A stretch of DNA of 64,000 bases, from contig NZ_CP061205.1 in assembly GCF_015240255.1 (NCBI RefSeq), positions 310,001-374,000 of the forward strand. The letters run 5' to 3'. The translations under genes were made by a program, and so were the position numbers. The DNA is from Kordiimonas pumila. Its GTDB lineage: Bacteria > Pseudomonadota > Alphaproteobacteria > Sphingomonadales > Kordiimonadaceae. Under the pieces are notes generated by a model, which saw only the letters and a program-made list of their open reading frames with translations, was not told the origin of the DNA and did no database searches. Below are positions 1 to 8,769 of the stretch, in pieces (the stretch's first letter is position 1; every line of letters starts with the position of its first letter).

Positions 1-846
1 CTCATGAATTTCATAAAGCGCCTTGTGGCGTTGCTCTCGTTGCACTGTGCGTTCAATACTGGCTCTGGTATGGCTGCCCAGAAGCGCAACAATAAAAGAG
101 GCGGCTAGATATATACAGACATTAATAACATCCGTTAGCGTTCCCATATGAAACTGCCCAATGGGAATAACATAAAAATAGTTAATAACCAGAAAACTGC
201 CAATTGAAGCAATAAGCGCAGAAATCAGGCCGTACCGTAGCGCAACAATTGTGGAGGCCAAAAGAAAAATAAGCGCAATATTATGTGTATTAATACGGTG
301 CATAATATTGGGCAGGACAGCAAGAAGAGCTTCTGATACCAAAAAAGCACATGTTACAGCCGTGAGAGGGGCTATAAGCTGAACCCAGCTGAGCGTGGTA
401 CCTTGAAACCTGTCCCAAAGAGTTGGTTTGGCAAAATGGCCTTCTAGTGGAATTACCCGTATTTCAGAATATTTCCCAAAACGCTTGGCCACCCTTTCGG
501 CAAGGCTGGCCTTAAAGGAAGATAAAAAGCCTTTTTCGGCTTTTTGGCCAATGAAAATATAGCCAATTTGTTTACCTTCTTCAAAACAAGACTGGATATA
601 ATGTTCAATTTCGCGCGAACTGCGCTCATGCTCGAGCCGCACAATATCTGCGCCCATCTCTTCAGCGCGTTTCAAAAGGCGCATTGTTTGTTCGCGCCGA
701 ACACTAACACCTAGCGTGTCGTCAGGCGTTGCTAAATACAGCACACGCCATTTACCACCCACCTTTGGCACTTCCCGAAGCGCCGCTTCAACAATATGAT
801 AACTCCGTGGGTGGCCATCAATACAAACCAGAACATCAACCGACAT
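1..846 (-). CDS. KdpD-like sensor histidine kinase, N-terminal part (runs off the left edge)
   Basis: The reading frame is open from an ATG at 846 through to position 1, giving 282 codons without a stop, so the gene continues beyond the window. Residues about 1-130 read as a UspA-like domain of the kind found inside KdpD. Residues about 150-260 contain three to four hydrophobic segments, including a NYFYVIP stretch that resembles the DUF4118 membrane domain of KdpD. The kinase core would lie outside the window. Full KdpD starts with a Walker-type KdpD domain of about 210 residues; this protein starts directly with the Usp part, so it is probably a shortened KdpD relative rather than the potassium sensor itself. 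No kdpABC or kdpE is visible. The family call is fairly secure; the exact role is not. Confidence 0.72.
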   Translation of the reverse strand, partial: MSVDVLVCIDGHPRSYHIVEAALREVPKVGGKWRVLYLATPDDTLGVSVRREQTMRLLKRAEEMGADIVRLEHERSSREIEHYIQSCFEEGKQIGYIFIGQKAEKGFLSSFKASLAERVAKRFGKYSEIRVIPLEGHFAKPTLWDRFQGTTLSWVQLIAPLTAVTCAFLVSEALLAVLPNIMHRINTHNIALIFLLASTIVALRYGLISALIASIGSFLVINYFYVIPIGQFHMGTLTDVINVCIYLAASFIVALLGSHTRASIERTVQREQRHKALYEIHE

Positions 847-924
847 ACACGCCTCGTTACATTAGCCCACACCCACCTTACGAGGCCTGATATAAATTTT
901 CCATTATGATTAGGCAAAAATAGC

Positions 925-945
925 AAAAAGCGGGCTTTCGCCCGC
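925..945 (-). terminator. Rho-independent terminator after the small membrane protein gene
   Basis: A perfect 6-bp GC-rich stem (930-935 with 940-945) closes a 4-base loop. Read on the minus strand it is followed by five T residues. It sits 29 bp after the stop codon of the 974-1120 gene and before the KdpD-like gene, so it should separate the two transcripts. Confidence 0.75.
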
Positions 946-973
946 CTCTTCACCACTTTATACATATCGTATT

Positions 974-1120
974 TTAATCAGTAGCGTCTTCAATTTCACG
1001 GCCAGCATCATTTGCCGCTTCTTCTACCTGACTACCCAGATCATCACCGCGGTCTACCACCATCACAACAATCAGGGCTGCTACGATTGCGACCAGAAAT
1101 ATTTTTAAATAGTTATTCAT
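974..1120 (-). CDS. Small single-pass membrane protein, 48 aa, unknown function
   Basis: ATG at 1120 to TAA at 974 gives 48 residues. Residues 5-22 form a strongly hydrophobic segment (IFLVAIVAALIVVMVV), followed by a charged, acidic tail rich in D and E. This is the typical layout of a small inner-membrane protein with a short tail in the cytoplasm or periplasm. A terminator follows directly, and the Dps gene lies 41 bp upstream on the same strand, so the two may be co-transcribed in stress or stationary phase. I do not recognise a family. The coding assignment rests on the hydrophobic pattern and the neat fit between the Dps gene and the terminator. Confidence 0.5.
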   Translation of the reverse strand: MNNYLKIFLVAIVAALIVVMVVDRGDDLGSQVEEAANDAGREIEDATD

Positions 1121-1161
1121 CTGCTTATCCACTTCATGCTTTGTATCAGATTCAGGTTATC

Positions 1162-2073
1162 TTAAAGAGATGCACTCAGCATCCAGATCGACTCGTCATG
1201 GAATCGCATACGGTCCACCATCATATCGGCCGTCACTTCGTCACCAGCTTCTTCAGCCACCTCAAGAACACGGCGGGCTTCACCGGCACACAGCTCATGG
1301 GCTTCTTTCAAATTCAGAAGCATACCTTTGGCGTCTTTTGGCAGCTTTTCATCATCTTTGACTACAGACAGAGCCGCGAAAGATTCTAGTGTACCTGGTG
1401 TAAAATGGCCAAGGGCACGGATACGTTCTGCTAGCTCGTCCCCTGCTTCGTGCAGGTTCTGATAATGATCTTCAAAAAGCACATGCAGGCCGTGAAACTG
1501 TGGTCCGGTCACATTCCAGTGATAAAATAGCGACTTTACATACAGGGTATAGGTTGATGCCAGCATGGCACCAAGCGCCTGTGCTACATTGCTGCGGCTT
1601 TCTTTTTTAATGCCAACGTCAATTTTCTGGCCGTCGTCTTTTGGGGCTACAAGTTTCATTTGAACTTCTCCTATAGTGGGGGCTTGCGTTAGAGGGATAA
1701 CTGCCTTGATCAACTGATCAAGCGCATTTGATACATCGCGGTAAGCGACGGCATATCTATCTTGCTGGCGATCCTCGCTTTTATTAGCGCCAGGGAACTC
1801 GGCAGAAGCGCGCTGTTGCTCTTCAAAAGCCAGAAAGATCCGATCTTTCAGATTCGACAGGTTCTCCGGGCCATACTCTTCAAGAGCCTCTAAAGCACCA
1901 ACGGACCCGGCATAAACAGCATCAGTCCATTTGACGATTGCTTTAAAGTCACAGGCGATGCCTTCATCTTCAAAAGCGTGCGCATGGCGCTTTAAACATC
2001 TGTTTAAGCTCACTGCAAAAGCATCAAAATCTGAACTTTTACCGTACTGTGTATCCATCCCCAAAGTTGTCAT
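1162..2073 (-). CDS. dps: Dps-family ferritin-like protein with a 138-residue N-terminal extension
   Basis: The last 165 residues (start Met at 1659) are a full-length Dps: HWNVTG, FHGLH and the D-E-x-A-E-R-I-R-A-L-G stretch carry the ferroxidase His, Asp and Glu ligands. Dps proteins are 12-mers that oxidise and store iron and protect DNA. The open frame continues upstream without a stop to an ATG at 2073, which has a good AAGGAG seven bases before it. The added ~138 residues look helical and I do not recognise them. Just before Met at 1659 lies a second good ribosome site (AGGAGA, eight bases upstream), so a normal short Dps could be made from the same message. The extension may therefore be a fused gene, a real domain, or a case of two starts. 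Confidence 0.85.
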   Translation of the reverse strand: MTTLGMDTQYGKSSDFDAFAVSLNRCLKRHAHAFEDEGIACDFKAIVKWTDAVYAGSVGALEALEEYGPENLSNLKDRIFLAFEEQQRASAEFPGANKSEDRQQDRYAVAYRDVSNALDQLIKAVIPLTQAPTIGEVQMKLVAPKDDGQKIDVGIKKESRSNVAQALGAMLASTYTLYVKSLFYHWNVTGPQFHGLHVLFEDHYQNLHEAGDELAERIRALGHFTPGTLESFAALSVVKDDEKLPKDAKGMLLNLKEAHELCAGEARRVLEVAEEAGDEVTADMMVDRMRFHDESIWMLSASL

Positions 2074-2508
2074 GTTCAATCTCCTTCAACACAGCCAATG
2101 TGCTTGATCGAACGTGAATTTTCGATACGGACAGAAGCCCGCAATATAAAAAACCCGTAAAAATGGCCCAATAAAGAGGATGGCCTAGCTAGCTTTACAA
2201 GCTACAGGTCGCTGTTCTTGTATACACTTGCGATTTAACCACATCAAAATGCAGCGTCATGCTTTGCCCAGTTGATAAGCTTTTAAAAAAATCATACGGT
2301 GGTTGTGTTAAGGGAGTGAAGCGTCAGTCATCAGACCATGACCAGAAAAATAATCGCAGGGCCTAACAACACATATCCTGTGGCTTAAGCTCTGTTTATA
2401 TGTGCTCTGCCTGTCATGTCTTTATGGTCTCGCCCACTTTTTGCCATTTTTTAACGGCATTTATCTAAAAACCTTTTTAGTACAATGTGTTGGGGCTAAT
2501 GAACTACT
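2074..2508. other. Intergenic region between dps and opgG
   Basis: About 430 bp separate two divergent genes, so it should hold both promoters. The only structure I can point to is the dyad and -10-like box close to opgG, listed separately. No RNA gene or convincing small ORF was found. Confidence 0.5.
2465..2486 (+). promoter_or_regulatory. Inverted repeat abutting a -10-like box upstream of opgG
   Basis: CTAAAAA (2465-2471) and TTTTTAG (2474-2480) form a perfect 7-bp dyad with a 2-bp spacer. TACAAT at 2481-2486 follows at once and resembles a sigma-70 -10 element. The start codon of opgG is 23 bp further on. A regulator bound to the dyad would sit in the -35/-10 spacer. No clear -35 was seen, so this is a weak call. 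Confidence 0.3.
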
Positions 2509-4032
2509 ATGAGTAAAATCTTGTCGCTTGCCGGTTTTCGGGCCTGCGTGATTAATATATGTGCTACAGCATTAACGGTAACGGCCCCGGCTTTTGCTGA
2601 AACAGAAACAGCGCCGGCCTTTTCACACCAAATTGTTCTGGATGCCGCTGCCGCCTTGGCTAAAACTCCTTTTAAAGAACCGGCGAAGGTACCTGATGCG
2701 CTTGGCCAGCTAAGCTATGATAAATACCGCCAGATTGCCTACCGCAAGAAAGCCGCAATTTGGGGCGGTACACCAACCCGATTTTCTATTGAAATGTTTG
2801 CGCCCGGCAACCTTTATGCAAACGGCGTTGATATTTCTGTTGTGGAAAATGGCACATCCTTACCAGCACCGGTGACTGAAAACTCCTTTGATGCACCCAC
2901 CAAGCAGATCGCCGAACTCCTGGCAAAAGTTGGCCAGCTCGCAGGCTTCCGGCTTCACTACCCCTTGAACCGCGAGGATTATCAGGACGAATTTATCGTT
3001 TTTCAGGGCGCGAGTTACTTTCGGGCAGTGTCGCGCGGGCAAACATACGGGCTTTCCGCGCGCGGCCTTGCCATTGATGTTGCAGAACCAACCGGGGAAG
3101 AGTTTCCCATTTTCAGAAAATTCTGGATAGAACGCCCGTCATCAAAAGCAGATAGCATTGTTGTGCATGCCCTTCTGGATAGCCCCCGTGTTACAGGGGC
3201 TTACCGTTTTGGTATTTACCCAAATGCACCCACAAGGCTTGATGTTGACGCCACCCTTTTCCCGCGCGTACCGCTTAACCATGTTGGTCTTGGCCCGCTT
3301 ACATCCATGTATTTCTTTGGCAGTATTGACCGCGCTGACGTTCCAGACTACCGCGAAGCTGTTTATGATTCCACCGGCCTTGCCATGCAAACAGGGAACG
3401 GCGAGCGGTTATGGCGCCCGCTTAACAACCCTGTTGATTTACAGGTCAGCGCTTTTATAGACACCAACCCCAAAGGCTTTGGCCTTGTTTTGCGCGATCG
3501 CACACCCGCCGCGTTTGAGGATCAGGAAGCGGGCTATCATACCCGCCCTTCCGCATGGATAACCCCCTTGGGCGACTGGGGCAAAGGCCATGTTCAACTG
3601 GTTGAAATTCCAACCTCATCTGAAACGAACGACAATATTGTTGCATACTGGCGCCCCAAAGCACCGCTGCAACCCGGTAAACCATTTCAGTTCTCTTATC
3701 GGCTTTCATGGCCAGATAATAACCCGTTGCCAGCAAAGTTTGGCTATGTGCGACGCAGTGCCTACGGCCTGAAGCTCGACACCAGCTACCCTCAAATGGT
3801 TATTGATTACGTGGGCTTGCCAACAGGTCTTACTGAAGAGGACATTAAAGTGGAGGCAAGCCTAAGCAGCGGGAAGTTGATCGAACTTATTGCGCACCCA
3901 CAACCAGATGGAAAGATGCGGATTTTTATGGCCTTTGAACCTAAAAATACCGATCCTATCGAGATTCGTATTCAGCCCAAGTATCAAGGGGCTCCCATTG
4001 GCGAAACATGGCTTTACCGCTGGATTGGTTGA
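2509..4032 (+). CDS. opgG: Glucans biosynthesis protein G (periplasmic)
   Basis: 507 residues, the normal size for OpgG/MdoG, a periplasmic two-domain beta protein needed to build osmoregulated periplasmic glucans. Residues 1-30 are a signal peptide ending in AFA. The mature part begins with FSHQIVLDAAAALA and contains the family stretches on YDKYRQIAYR (about 66-75), FEMFAPG-like sequence and the late RLSWPDNNPLP segment of the immunoglobulin-like domain. It is followed after only four bases by opgH, so the two are translationally close and form one operon, as in other proteobacteria. The function of OpgG itself is probably glucan branching or trimming; that part is family knowledge. Confidence 0.95.
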   Translation: MSKILSLAGFRACVINICATALTVTAPAFAETETAPAFSHQIVLDAAAALAKTPFKEPAKVPDALGQLSYDKYRQIAYRKKAAIWGGTPTRFSIEMFAPGNLYANGVDISVVENGTSLPAPVTENSFDAPTKQIAELLAKVGQLAGFRLHYPLNREDYQDEFIVFQGASYFRAVSRGQTYGLSARGLAIDVAEPTGEEFPIFRKFWIERPSSKADSIVVHALLDSPRVTGAYRFGIYPNAPTRLDVDATLFPRVPLNHVGLGPLTSMYFFGSIDRADVPDYREAVYDSTGLAMQTGNGERLWRPLNNPVDLQVSAFIDTNPKGFGLVLRDRTPAAFEDQEAGYHTRPSAWITPLGDWGKGHVQLVEIPTSSETNDNIVAYWRPKAPLQPGKPFQFSYRLSWPDNNPLPAKFGYVRRSAYGLKLDTSYPQMVIDYVGLPTGLTEEDIKVEASLSSGKLIELIAHPQPDGKMRIFMAFEPKNTDPIEIRIQPKYQGAPIGETWLYRWIG

Positions 4033-4036
4033 AAAA

Positions 4037-6154
4037 ATGACGGATACTATAGCTAAACCGGCATTGCCACCTGAGGCCCATCTGAGCATGCCACGGCAAA
4101 CAGTGCACGCCGACAGACGCCCCGTACGGGGTCGCCTGAAAACCTTGCGCTGGCTCGGCACCATTTTTGCGCGTACAGCCCTTATTGGGGGCACAGGTGC
4201 TTTAACCGCATACGGCGTTAGCGAAATGTATGCGGTTATGACAACGGGAAAGATTACACCCCTCCAGTGGCTTTTCCTTGTTCTTTTCTCGGTCAACTTC
4301 GCGTGGGTCAGCTTCGCTGGCTGTCAGGCTGTTTTAGGGTTTTTTCTAATTCTTAAACGCGATCTTTTTGGCCGCCATTTCATCCACGACCGCATACCGG
4401 GCCTTCAAACTGCTGTTCTGGTGCCGGTCTATAATGAAGACCCTGTCAGAGTAGGGGCCGCAATAAGCGCCATGGCAGATGGACTGGTTAAAAATGCACC
4501 CGGTCGTTTTTGCTTTTTTATCCTGAGCGACAGCAACCAGCCTAAAGCATGGCTGCGGGAAGAACATGTTTTCCACCAGCTTATGGAAAGTGCGGACGCT
4601 AACTGCCCCATATATTATAGGCACCGCACAGATAACGCTGAGCGCAAGGCAGGCAATATTTCAGATTGGGTAACCCGCTGGGGCGGCGCCTATGAAGCCA
4701 TGCTCATTCTTGATGCAGATAGCATCATGAGCCCGGAGACAATGGTTGAAATGGCGCGCCGCATGGAAGATGATGACGGCCTTGGGCTGTTGCAATCCCT
4801 GCCATCTATTGTTCTGGCTGACAGCCTTTATGCCCGCCTGCAACAGTTTGCCAATCGCCGCTACGGCCTTATTTTTGGTAATGGTTTATCGGCATGGCAT
4901 GGTAACAGCAGCAATTTTTGGGGCCATAATGCCATTATCCGCACCAAAGCCTTTGCGGAATCAGCACGCCTGCCCATTCTAAAAGGCAACCCGCCTTTTG
5001 GTGGCCATGTTATCAGCCATGACTTTATAGAAGCCGCGCTGCTGCGCCGTGCAGGGTGGAGTGTGCGTTTCGACACCGACTTGCAAGAAACATACGAAGA
5101 AGCACCCCCTTCTGTAAGCGATGTTATTACCCGCGATCGCCGTTGGTGTCAGGGCAACCTACAACATATTCGGTTCCTGTTTGCTGACGGCCTGGCCTTT
5201 ACAAGCCGCCTGCACATTCTATCCGGCATTATGGCCTATATGAGTGCCCTGTTCTGGTGTTTGCTGCTGGTCGTTGGGCTAACCCTTGCCATTCAGGCCA
5301 GCTTTACCCGACCTGAATATTTTGCGCGGCCATCGCTTTTCCCCACATGGCCCGTGTTTGATTCTGTCCGTGCTGTTAAACTTTTTATCTTGTCGATGGG
5401 CATTGTTCTTGCCCCCAAAATTCTGTCATGGACCGTTGCCATAATTAACCCGTTCAGATGCTTTCGCTACGGCGGGCCTGTGTTTGTAACCCTTGGTGTC
5501 CTAACTGAAATTATACTATCAGCCCTATACGCACCCATCATGATGATTGCGCAAAGTAGAATTGTCTGGGAAATCATGACTGGCGGCGACAGTGGCTGGC
5601 AACCACAGCGCCGGGGCGATGGTTCTATAGGTTTCATGGCGGCGCTGCACGCCCACCGCTGGCATATGCTGATCGGGCTTGGTGCTGCCACCATTACCCT
5701 ATTCTTACATAAAGATCTGTTTCTATGGATGCTGCCGGTAACAGGCGGCTTAATGCTGGCCCCTCTGCTTTCATGGCTAAGCGGGCGGCGCGACATTGGT
5801 CGTTTGCTGCGCATGCTGGGCCTGCTACGCACACCGGAAGAAAAAAATCCACCTGCTATTCTAAAGGCTGTTCAAGATAAACTTGAAACAGGTACGCTCA
5901 AACCCTTTACGTCACCGCTTTTAACCCTTGCTGAAAGCAGCGATTTTCATGCGTGGCATTTAGCACAGTTGAACCCCAAAAACAGCCTTGCCGATTTTAA
6001 TACAGACCTTGTGCTAGCAGAGGCGAAAATGGCCCGGGCAAAAACTATCCCAGAACTGGAACGGTGGCTTAGTAACCGCGAGGCCATGGCCCTGCTGAAT
6101 GATTATACCCTTGTTGCCAAGCTTCCAAAATGGGCAAAGGCACATACCGGCTAA
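4037..6154 (+). CDS. opgH: Glucans biosynthesis glucosyltransferase H (membrane)
   Basis: 705 residues from an ATG four bases after the opgG stop. A longer frame reaches back to 3890 inside opgG, but that start would overlap opgG by 143 bp and has no support. OpgH is an inner-membrane family 2 glycosyltransferase that makes the beta-glucan backbone from UDP-glucose. Visible features: two membrane segments before the catalytic domain (about 43-62 and 78-105), the VPVYNEDP start of the GT-A fold at about 130, DADS at 226-229 as the metal-binding aspartates, RDRRWCQGN (Q/RxxRW-type motif) at about 365, then several C-terminal membrane spans. The operon has no opgC or opgD nearby. Confidence 0.94.
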   Translation: MTDTIAKPALPPEAHLSMPRQTVHADRRPVRGRLKTLRWLGTIFARTALIGGTGALTAYGVSEMYAVMTTGKITPLQWLFLVLFSVNFAWVSFAGCQAVLGFFLILKRDLFGRHFIHDRIPGLQTAVLVPVYNEDPVRVGAAISAMADGLVKNAPGRFCFFILSDSNQPKAWLREEHVFHQLMESADANCPIYYRHRTDNAERKAGNISDWVTRWGGAYEAMLILDADSIMSPETMVEMARRMEDDDGLGLLQSLPSIVLADSLYARLQQFANRRYGLIFGNGLSAWHGNSSNFWGHNAIIRTKAFAESARLPILKGNPPFGGHVISHDFIEAALLRRAGWSVRFDTDLQETYEEAPPSVSDVITRDRRWCQGNLQHIRFLFADGLAFTSRLHILSGIMAYMSALFWCLLLVVGLTLAIQASFTRPEYFARPSLFPTWPVFDSVRAVKLFILSMGIVLAPKILSWTVAIINPFRCFRYGGPVFVTLGVLTEIILSALYAPIMMIAQSRIVWEIMTGGDSGWQPQRRGDGSIGFMAALHAHRWHMLIGLGAATITLFLHKDLFLWMLPVTGGLMLAPLLSWLSGRRDIGRLLRMLGLLRTPEEKNPPAILKAVQDKLETGTLKPFTSPLLTLAESSDFHAWHLAQLNPKNSLADFNTDLVLAEAKMARAKTIPELERWLSNREAMALLNDYTLVAKLPKWAKAHTG

Positions 6155-6167
6155 CAAGCAAAACAAG

Positions 6168-6244
6168 TGGTGATCCCGACTGGATTCGAACCAGTGGCCC
6201 CCAGATTAGGAATCTGGTGCTCTATCCTGCTGAGCTACGGGACC
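6168..6244 (-). tRNA. tRNA-Arg (anticodon CCT)
   Basis: A 77-base cloverleaf read on the minus strand, including an encoded CCA end. The acceptor stem GGTCCCG pairs with CGGGATC (one G-T wobble). The anticodon stem CCAGA/TCTGG closes the loop TTCCTAA, so the anticodon is CCT for arginine AGG. The T arm carries GGTTCGAATCC. It lies 13 bp after opgH, on the opposite strand. Confidence 0.96.
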
Positions 6245-6404
6245 CATTCTAATGACAGCAAGTTTCTGTAGCCTTATTAAAACGCCGCGTCAACATTCCG
6301 GAGAGAATGGAGACTAATTAACCCAAGGTTAGAGAATAAGCACAACAACAAGTTAGGCATTTGATAAGAAATACGGTATAGACTTCTAGAGGATATGCGG
6401 GAGA

Positions 6405-7946
6405 GTGACATTGAAGTTTAAAGCCCTTGTGATGCCGGTATTCATATCGACAATCGCCTGTATTTTAGCTTTTATTGCTATTGTGATCTTTGCCGTTCAC
6501 GAACAAGACAAAACTACTCTTAACAGTGAAAAAAGCATCCTTCAAAACGAGTTTAACTCGATCAGCCAAAACATTCTGTCTATTACCAATGATAATGCCT
6601 TTTGGGACTTTTCGGTTGAAAAAGTTCACCTTCAAGAAGATTTAGCGTGGGCCGCCACAGCGCTTTGTGACAGCACAACCAGCTTTAGCTTTATAGACGG
6701 GGTTATTATTATTCGACCTGATGGTTCTGTTATGTATAGCTGCCTGACAGAAGGCGATATATCCATAGAAGCAATTACCAGCAAACTGGCAAACCTTACA
6801 AATGCCATGAACCTGACAAACGATGCAGCAGAGGCAGATAAATCTGGTTACATCAATGTAGACGGACAGATCGTTGCGTACGGTGCCAGCATGGTGCGCC
6901 CCAATGGCCGGATGGTTTTTAATCAAGCCTTGCCTGACAGATTACCTACCTATATCTTTTTTGGCCTTGTAACACAGGATCGCATTACCGCCATCGGCGA
7001 TGAAAGCGGTATTGATAGCTTAACCATAGACAAGATTGTAGGCAAGCATCCCCACGCCGTTGATACGCTCTATGATTATGAAGGCAATATAGCCACCAGC
7101 TTTAACTGGCACCCAGACCAGCCAGGTAAACGGCTGATAAAAAATGTTATATTGCCTTCGATTTTATTACTGTTAATTGTTGGTGTTTCTCTAGCATATT
7201 TTATGCGCCAAGCCATTAGAACCATTAGCCAAATGGATGCCGCAAATAAGGCAAAAACATCTTTTCTTGCCTCCATGAGCCATGAAATACGTACACCTCT
7301 CAACTCAATCTTAGGCTTTAGCGAGCTTGTGGGCATGGAAATTTTTGGCAAAGTAGAGGGGGAGAAAAACAAGGAATATCTGGAACTGATCAAGAGCAGC
7401 GGCCACCATCTGCTCGCTATTATCAATGATATCCTAGACCTTTCAAAACTGGAGGCTGGCAAATTTGTTGTGTATGCTGAAAAAATAGATCTGCATAGCA
7501 CCATTAACAACTGTGTTCAGCTAAATGAGCCCGGCGCCATTGAAAAAAATATCACGATCAACTGTATCTGCGATGCTGCCACAGTAAACAGCGATGAACG
7601 TATTATTCGTCAGGTTTTACTGAATATCCTATCAAACGCGCTCAAATTTACCGGTTCTGGCGGTACTATTAAAATTGTCGGTGTTCGGGAGGATAAATTT
7701 TATCGTGTCACCATTGAAGATACGGGCATCGGCATGACCGATGAGCAGGTGCAGGTTGCGATGTCACCCTTTGGCCAGATTGAAGGCCACTATGAACGCA
7801 GTCACACCGGCACAGGATTGGGCCTGCCGCTGGTAGACCGCTTTATGGCGCTACTTGAGGGTAAAATGTTCATTAAATCCACCCCCAATGTAGGAACAAC
7901 AGTAACGCTCAGGTTCCCTTATGACGGCAAGCGTAAAGATCTTTAG
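6405..7946 (+). CDS. CHASE4-domain sensor histidine kinase
   Basis: 513 residues. A GTG at 6405 is the adopted start; a TTG at 6411 is also possible because the purine-rich site (GGGAGA) lies close. Residues about 7-28 and 243-265 are membrane spans enclosing a periplasmic domain with DNAFWDFS and an RPDGSVMYS-like stretch, the pattern of CHASE4. After the second span comes HisKA with SHEIRTPLNS (phosphoacceptor His near 291), then HATPase with the N box near NILSNALKF, DTGIGM near 437 and GTGLGLPLV near 469. There is no receiver domain and no response regulator next to it, so its partner is elsewhere. It overlaps the next gene by 26 bp, suggesting joint expression. Confidence 0.88.
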   Translation: MTLKFKALVMPVFISTIACILAFIAIVIFAVHEQDKTTLNSEKSILQNEFNSISQNILSITNDNAFWDFSVEKVHLQEDLAWAATALCDSTTSFSFIDGVIIIRPDGSVMYSCLTEGDISIEAITSKLANLTNAMNLTNDAAEADKSGYINVDGQIVAYGASMVRPNGRMVFNQALPDRLPTYIFFGLVTQDRITAIGDESGIDSLTIDKIVGKHPHAVDTLYDYEGNIATSFNWHPDQPGKRLIKNVILPSILLLLIVGVSLAYFMRQAIRTISQMDAANKAKTSFLASMSHEIRTPLNSILGFSELVGMEIFGKVEGEKNKEYLELIKSSGHHLLAIINDILDLSKLEAGKFVVYAEKIDLHSTINNCVQLNEPGAIEKNITINCICDAATVNSDERIIRQVLLNILSNALKFTGSGGTIKIVGVREDKFYRVTIEDTGIGMTDEQVQVAMSPFGQIEGHYERSHTGTGLGLPLVDRFMALLEGKMFIKSTPNVGTTVTLRFPYDGKRKDL

Positions 7947-8754
7947 CACGGTCGTCATTACCCTTTATTTTTTTATGGGCACCCTACATTCGGCACAGGC
8001 CGTCCACATTGTGCTGCCTGATTTTACCAAACTACAAGAATGCGGCACGTATCAAAACGCAGCCGCCTTAAGCGGGGATAAACTCCAGCTTGATGCTGGG
8101 GAGATCGTTGTACTCGCTGGCATAAAAACGCCGGAAATGGCCGATAAAAGCACAGCCTACAAAAAATGGCCCATGGCTGAAACTGCACAGAAAGCGACCG
8201 CAGCCTTCATAGCGGGTAAAAAAATTGATCTTTACTGCGAGAAACCATCACCAAACCACTTGGGCCAAAAGATTGCCCATGTTGTTATAGACAACACTAT
8301 ATGGCTCCAACATGCTTTGCTTCTGGGTGGTCACGCTTGGCATTATGCCCGCATTGCTGACCCTGATGTTTTTGCGCTCCTGTATCAGGCAGAGCAAAAG
8401 GCCCGACGTAACGAGGCAGGCATTTGGGCACAGAACGCACGCTTATCACTGCTGGCAAGCGCAGAAACCGCAACGCCTGGCCAATTTCAGATCATTAGGG
8501 CAACCGTTCTATCCGTTACTAAACGCGGCAAAAAAATATTCATCAATTTTGGTAAAGACTGGCGCACAGATTATACAGTGCAAATGCCAGTAAGCTTGCT
8601 GGATGGGTACCAGCAGCGCGGCATTCCTGTTATGGCATTAACCGGACAGCATATTGAAGCGCGTGGCTGGGTTGAATGGGCGGGCGGCCCCCAGATTATC
8701 CTGAGCGGTTACAACCAGATACAGCTCGCTTCCTGCGATACAGAAAACTGCTAA
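7921..8754 (+). CDS. Secreted staphylococcal-nuclease-fold protein, probably catalytically altered
   Basis: 277 residues with an N-terminal signal peptide (to about residue 27, ending in AQA) and an SNase-like OB-fold domain at about 40-175: the TPE motif follows AGIK near residue 70, and later come HALLLGGHAW and the EQKARRNEAGIWA end typical of thermonucleases. By eye-alignment with the staphylococcal enzyme, the first catalytic Arg (before LLLVDTPE) is Val here, the Ca-ligand Asp is Lys, and the second Arg (GRG) is Gln in LGQKIA, while the TPE Glu remains. It may therefore bind rather than cut nucleic acid. A C-terminal domain (about 185-270) is unassigned. It overlaps the upstream kinase gene. 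Confidence 0.78.
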   Translation: MTASVKIFSTVVITLYFFMGTLHSAQAVHIVLPDFTKLQECGTYQNAAALSGDKLQLDAGEIVVLAGIKTPEMADKSTAYKKWPMAETAQKATAAFIAGKKIDLYCEKPSPNHLGQKIAHVVIDNTIWLQHALLLGGHAWHYARIADPDVFALLYQAEQKARRNEAGIWAQNARLSLLASAETATPGQFQIIRATVLSVTKRGKKIFINFGKDWRTDYTVQMPVSLLDGYQQRGIPVMALTGQHIEARGWVEWAGGPQIILSGYNQIQLASCDTENC

Positions 8755-8769
8755 GGCTATTAACCGCGC

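Noticed and set aside
3890-4036. Upstream extension of opgH inside opgG
   Set aside because: It would overlap opgG by 143 bp; the ATG at 4037 directly after opgG gives the normal protein.
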